Shown one piece after another: positions 59,178-64,000 of a stretch of DNA of 64,000 bases. A program made the translations under genes and the position numbers. The notes under the pieces were generated by a model. The model was not told where the DNA came from. It made no database searches and worked only from the letters and a program-made list of their open reading frames with translations. The DNA is taken from NCBI GenBank assembly GCA_027924585.1, contig BSBM01000824.1, positions 124,001 through 188,000 on the forward strand, read 5' to 3'. The stretch is from Larix kaempferi (Eukaryota > Streptophyta > Pinopsida > Pinales > Pinaceae). Each line of letters opens with the position of its first letter. Within the stretch, counting starts at the first letter, position 1.

Positions 59178-60200
59178 CAATGTTGGAGGAAATGAGGCAT
59201 ACGCATTTATTGATGGATTCTCTGGATATCATACGATAAGGATTGATCCAGCAGATAGACACAAGATAACTTTTTCCACTTAATTGGGGTCATTCCAGTA
59301 TACAGTAATGCCCTTTGGTTTGAAGAACACACCCACCATCTTTTCTAGAGTTGTTGCAGCATTTAAAGATTTCATGCATAAATTTTTAGAAGCATATTTT
59401 AATGACTGAACTATCTTTGGTTTGTTGAAAAACCATTGTGAAAACCTGAGAATGATGTTAGCTAAGTGCAGCAAACATAAAATTCATTAAATTTGAAGAA
59501 ATATGTTTTTTGTCTGCCTTATGGTAATCTTCTAGGACACATGGTGTGCAGACAAGGACTGATGGTTGATCTTACGAAGATTGCAGTGATTGTGAATTTA
59601 CCTGCACCTACATCTAAAAGGCAGCTTTGCACCATATTGGGCCATACATGCTATTACAGAAAGTTCATCAAGGGTTATGCTCAGATAACTGCGTTGATGG
59701 AAAAACTGCTTAAGAAAGAAGCACAATTTATATGGAATGCAGAATGTGAGCAAGGATTGGACACGCTAAAAGAGAAAATGGTAACTGTGTCGATCCTAGT
59801 TTTTCCAGACTGGGAGAAACCATTTCATGTCCATGTTAATCCTCCATGTATATCATTGTGTGTTGTACTAGCGCAACCAGGAGAGGGATGTATTGACCAC
59901 CCCATCGCATTTTCGAGCAGGAAGCTCTCGTTTGCTAAAAATAATTATACGACCATTGAAAGAGAGGTTCTTGCTATGGTCTACGCACTATAGAAATTTA
60001 AGCATTATTTGATTGGTGTGCACTTCTCCATGTTTACTGACCATTCAGCTTTGAAATATGTGGTCAATAAGCTAGTGTTAGGGGGGAGAATCTGTAGATG
60101 GTTGTTACTCTTTCAGGACTATGACTTTGAAATTGTGTTTAAGCCAGGGAGATTGAACCTAGGACCTGACCATCTCTCAAGGATTGAGTAAGGCGAAGAG
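59178..60200 (+). pseudogene. Element D: RT C-terminus and RNase H
   Basis: Resumes with NVGGNEAYAFIDGFSGYHTI. The catalytic box reads YFND near 59395-59406 (one Asp changed to Asn), followed by a stop. The frame 59493-59993 contains CVFCLPYGNLLGH, the thumb (HTCYYRKFIKGY), KPFHVHVNPPCISLCVVLAQ and TTIEREVLAMVYAL; 60009-60191 continues with FTDHSALKYVVNK and GPDHLSRIE. RNase H first Asp has become Asn (HVNPP for HVDAS). Confidence 0.85.
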
Positions 60201-61914
60201 CCCACAAATCTTGAAGACAATATTCCTGATGCGTAGTTGTTTGCAATACAAATTGCTGATGATTATTACAAATATATTGTAGAATTTTTTACTATTAGGT
60301 TGGCACCGACAGATTTACTATGCAATAGAAGAAGCAGCTGGTAGTAAGAGCAACAGACTTCACCATTGTCGTTGGACAGCTATACAAATTGGGACTGCAT
60401 GAAGTGCTATGCATATGTGTAATAGAGCATGAGAAGCCATTCTTATTGGATGATGCACATTCAGGTGTATCGGGAGGTCACTACGCAGGAAGAGACACTG
60501 CGCAGAAGATATTGTGAGTAGGGCTATGGTGGCCTACAATCCACAAAGATGCGAAGGAACATTTCCAAAGCTGTGATGTCTGTCAGAAGATAGGAAAGCC
60601 TTCACGAAGATATGAAATGCCATTAAATCCACAGTTGACCCTTCAAGCATTTGAGAAATGGGCCATTGATTTCGTGGGACCTATAAACCAATCGAGAAAA
60701 AGAACTGGTGCAAGATATTTTATTACTGCAACTGATTATCTCACTAGATGGGCAGAAGCAAAGCCGGTGAAGGACTGTAGCACAGTCACAGTCGCGCAGT
60801 TCATTTTTTAGAACATCCTTACTAGGTTTGGATGCCCGAAGATTTTGATGAGTGATCTAGGAACTCATTTTCTAAACATAACTATTGAGGCACTGACTAA
60901 AGAGTTCCACATTCATCATCAGAGAAGTATGTTGTACCATCCTCAATCCAATGGAACTATTGAGGCTTTCAACAAAGTTCTATAGAATGCACTGACTAAG
61001 GTATGCAATGTGAATAGGGATGACTGGGATCTACACATTCCAGCTATGTTATGGGCATAGATGACAACTTGTAAGAAGTTGATTGGCCATACACCATTTT
61101 TGTTGGCATATGGATAGGAAGCAATGATGCCTTTGGAGCAAAGCCAGTGAAGGACTGTAGCATAGTCATAGGTGCGCAGTTCATTTTTGAGAACATCCTT
61201 ACTAGCTTTGGATGCCCAAAGATTTTGATGAGTGATCTAGGAACTCATTTTCTAAACATAACTATTGAGGCACTGACTGAAGAGTTCCACATTCATCATC
61301 AGAGGAGTACATTGTACCATCCTTAAGCCAATGGAACTGTTGAGGCTTTCAACAAAGTTCTATAGAATGCGTTGACTAAAGTATGCAATGTGAATAGGGA
61401 TGACTTGGATCTACACATTCTAGTTGTGTTATGGGCATATAGGACAACCTGTAAGAAGTTGATTGGCCATACACCGTTTTGGTTGGAATATGGACAGGAA
61501 GCAATGATGCCTGTGGAGTACATTGTTCCCAGCTTGAGAATAGCTGTAATTATAGTCATGGAAGATGAAGAGGCACTAGATGAAAGGCTTCTACACTTGG
61601 TTGGGTTGGAGGAAGATCGCTTCATTGCATGCTTCCACCAGCAAGTGCAGAAAAATAGAGAAAAAACATGGCATGATCGCCATATAAAGAACAAGTCTTT
61701 TCAGGTAGGTGATCTAGTCCTCCTGTATGATAGCAAGTTTATGAAATTTCTTGGAAAGTTTAAGATGCATTGGCTTGGTCCATATACTATTGTACATGTT
61801 ACTAATGGTGGCGTAGCTCAGTTAGCCACGTTAGCTGGAGACAATTTACCTGGATTAGTCAATAGAACTAGGCTAAAACCCTATCAGGATAGCCCTGCTT
61901 TGCAGAACCCTTAG
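60201..61914 (+). pseudogene. Integrase of element D
   Basis: The HHCC region is decayed (SGGHYAGRDTAQKIL, then FQSCDVCQKIGKPSRR with CxxC at about 60570-60590). The core: Asp in KWAIDFVGP (60657-60682), Asp in SDLGTHFL and Glu in NGT(I/V)EAFNKVL; the last two blocks occur twice because of a tandem duplication. The C-terminal frame 61372-61914 has [20 protein letters not shown] and [11 protein letters not shown], and ends normally after [12 protein letters not shown]. Confidence 0.85.
60758..61517 (+). repeat. 380-bp tandem duplication within the D integrase
   Basis: 60758-61137 and 61138-61517 begin GCAAAGCCGGTGAAGGACTG and GCAAAGCCAGTGAAGGACTG and stay alike to the end. Both encode the same part of the DDE core. 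The copies differ at scattered sites, so the duplication is not very recent. Confidence 0.85.
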
Positions 61915-62323
61915 TAGAATGAAATCGCAAAGTAGAAAAAAAAGGGAGAGAAGAAAAGAAAGAAAAAGAGAAAAAGAAAAGAAGAAGCACGTAGCATAAA
62001 GCTTAAAAAGGAAGCTGCGCAGATCCAGTGAAGTAGAGGAGATGCAAAGTTCAGAACCGAATAGCTCGACATGCCGAAGTAACTACGCTGAGGTAGTGAT
62101 GGTCCGCCGCATAGTTTGACGCAACATTCCAGGAAACTAGCCGTTGCAATGTATGTCGAAAAACTCGCCATTATACAGTGATTTTGTTGACGGTCGCTTG
62201 AGCACTTAACGCAGAAATAGCCATTCTGAAGGAGTAAATAAAGGAAAGGACTGAAATCTTTGTCGGATTTTTCCAATGTCCATAACATTTATTGCTGATC
62301 TAGCCATTGAGGGGTGGAGCTGA
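61915..62323 (+). other. Purine-rich spacer after the D integrase
   Basis: Follows the integrase stop. 61930-61990 is nearly all A and G. No ORF. C has a similar spacer before its ORF3; D's own ORF3 is not in the window. Confidence 0.55.
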
Positions 62324-64000
62324 TGTAATATCCTACGCAAGACCTGACCCAGATATTAACTCCACTTTAAAAACTTTTACAACTTTTACTAGTGAAATTT
62401 TGTGGCAAATCCTTTGAACCGGACAGGAGGTAAGTGAGGGGTACTGGTGTACAGACTGAGGATGGTGGGATGAAATTTTGATTCTAGAATTTATATGGGA
62501 TTAGGTGTAGCAGCAGCAAAATATGTTTTTAGCAGGAGTCCTTGGCACAAGGTACTAGAGCCATTCACTTTTCAGCAATAGAATGAATCTATTGCCTACT
62601 TCGAGGCTACCTGGGATTCTAGCATATGCCAACAAGACTGGGTAAGGGTTAAAGGTGTTTAGGACAAAGATATATCAATCATACAACTCATAAGGAATGC
62701 TGGAATAAAGATTGGATTGACTTGGAAAGCTTTGGAGCAATTTTGGGGATTATTTGTAGATGGTGGACTGCTGAACTAGTCACAATATGGGATTTCCAAA
62801 ATGAGGATAAAGAATTCTGATTACAGGGACTGATATGGTTACTAGAATGAGTTATGGACTAGCTCCAATTGACAGAATGCAAAAATTGTGATTAAAATAG
62901 ATTTCGCAGGAAAAGTGCTGAAACTAGTCTAGAATTGCCATCAATCTAGCTAGTCTTGCATTCTAACTTCACAAACCACTTTAATAAACCACAAACTCTG
63001 TTATGATATTACTTTAGAATCTGATATAACTTGTTACACACATAAAACTGAAGATATGACTTTCATAACACTTCTTCGTTCATTAATAGTTTGCTTCTTA
63101 AATAACAATGCCTCACAGGCTAATCTTTGGTTACAATCAGTGATATAATAGATAAGAGAAGTAAGAAGTTACTGTGGCTCTATTCTGGAAGTAAATATCA
63201 GTCCATCTATAGATTATATGTCTAATCTTGTTGCACTCAGAATGGCTTATCTTCAAATGGGCGCCATCACCATCAACTAGCTCCCTTCTTCAGTGGAAAC
63301 CCTCTCCAAATGTAGTTGTGGTTGAGAGAATGAGAAAGAGGAGAAGGATAGTTCAGTTCCGAATCTGATCTCTGATATGTGGCTCTTCTAATGTCTACAA
63401 AAATGGCTGAACTATCTCTCCACCATGTCTTGGGTGCATTCACTGGATCAAACTTTTTCAACAGGATAATCTTCACTAAAACTAGCTGCAGAATCATTGT
63501 TGGAGGAACTTGTTCTCCTGTATGACTGTAGATCTTCAATGGAGGATGGAAGCATATGTTACTGGCTGCAATATCTTGATAAGGACCTGCACAACACTCA
63601 CTAGAAACTATGGGCCTTGGGGCACATCACCCAAGAAGCACAATTGACGCACACCACTCAACTAGAGAAGCATCACAACTCTCATTAGAAAACATAGATG
63701 ATCAAAAGTCATCAAATGGAGTTGGTTGGATTCTTTTATAAACTTCATGATGACCTGTTGAACAAGTTCTTGGCTTAGTGACCTATGAGAGTAGGTTACC
63801 CACTTGCCCATTCTACTCCAAAGCCATGAGGGCACCTTTCTTGAGGAGAATAGCAACTTCTGAGCTTTCAAAACTTTCTTTCCTTCACCTCCTTCACTGA
63901 ATTTGGGCAAGTGCACTTTAGGCAGCTTTTCTGGTTGTTTCCATTTTCTTTCTGAAAGTTTTTCTGAATCTTTCCACTTTCTTTACTTTCCTCTTTCTTG
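62324..64000. repeat. H: possible long LTR running off the window
   Basis: Begins TGTAATATCCTACG, similar to the start of E and G, just where D's sequence should continue with ORF3. No pol domain is recognisable; short minus-strand frames (63273-63539, 63662-63916) lack known motifs. The other end is outside the window, so the call rests on the start alone. Confidence 0.35.

Noticed and set aside
61930-61990. Long purine tract as a polypurine tract before an LTR
   Set aside because: The sequence after it does not start an LTR of the C/D family, and C has the same tract upstream of ORF3, far from its LTR.

Overview
The window looks like intergenic DNA of a large-genome seed plant, probably a gymnosperm. 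That is an inference from the mixture of old Ty3/Gypsy families, plant-type primer sites and a plant mobile domain gene. I find no host gene, rRNA, tRNA, CRISPR array or prokaryotic feature. Almost every base belongs to LTR retrotransposons nested in one another, and nearly all coding regions carry stops and frameshifts.

Outer layer. A plus-strand Gypsy element, here called D, forms the frame. Its third ORF tail lies at 1-467 and belongs to a neighbouring tandem copy. Its LTR is at 468-1762 and 13771-14051, with a leader stub at 14052-14095. Its gag and protease are at 40559-41750, its linker and reverse transcriptase start at 53204-54784, and the rest of its RT, RNase H and integrase at 59178-61914. 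A minus-strand relative, C, lies inside D's gag: LTR 39017-40558, gag-pol 38.9 to 32.3 kb, and a large unknown ORF3 at 31.7-30.58 kb that continues at 15.78-14.1 kb.

Tat/Ogre-like pair. Two copies of another family, B1 (minus, 1763-13765) and B2 (plus, 15785-30579), are inserted with near-matching 5-bp target duplications into D's LTR and C's ORF3. They have LTRs of about 0.74 kb, a tRNA-Arg-type primer site, gag, protease, a zinc-knuckle linker, RT, RNase H, integrase and (in B2) an additional archaeal-type RNase H. Between pol and the 3' LTR each carries an antisense transcription unit: tandem 149-bp repeats, a TATA box, a short first exon, an intron filled with a 33/34-bp palindrome array, then exons for a plant mobile domain (PMD) protein. 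A second array with the same palindrome and period sits in the 5' leader. This two-array design with the antisense PMD gene is the most interesting system in the window.

Younger and other insertions. A Ty1/Copia-derived element, F (41921-49297), has 605-bp LTRs, a perfect AGTTG target duplication, an initiator-Met primer site, a decayed RT and three minisatellites. It lies inside E, a long LTR of about 4.1 kb apparently present as a solo LTR (41751-53203). A related long LTR, G (54785-59177), splits D's RT, and a possible third, H, starts near 62324 and runs off the end.

Order of events as I read it: D (with a tandem neighbour), then C into D, then B1, B2, E and G, with F into E last. A deletion near 14.095 kb removed C's 3' end and the first half of D's gag.
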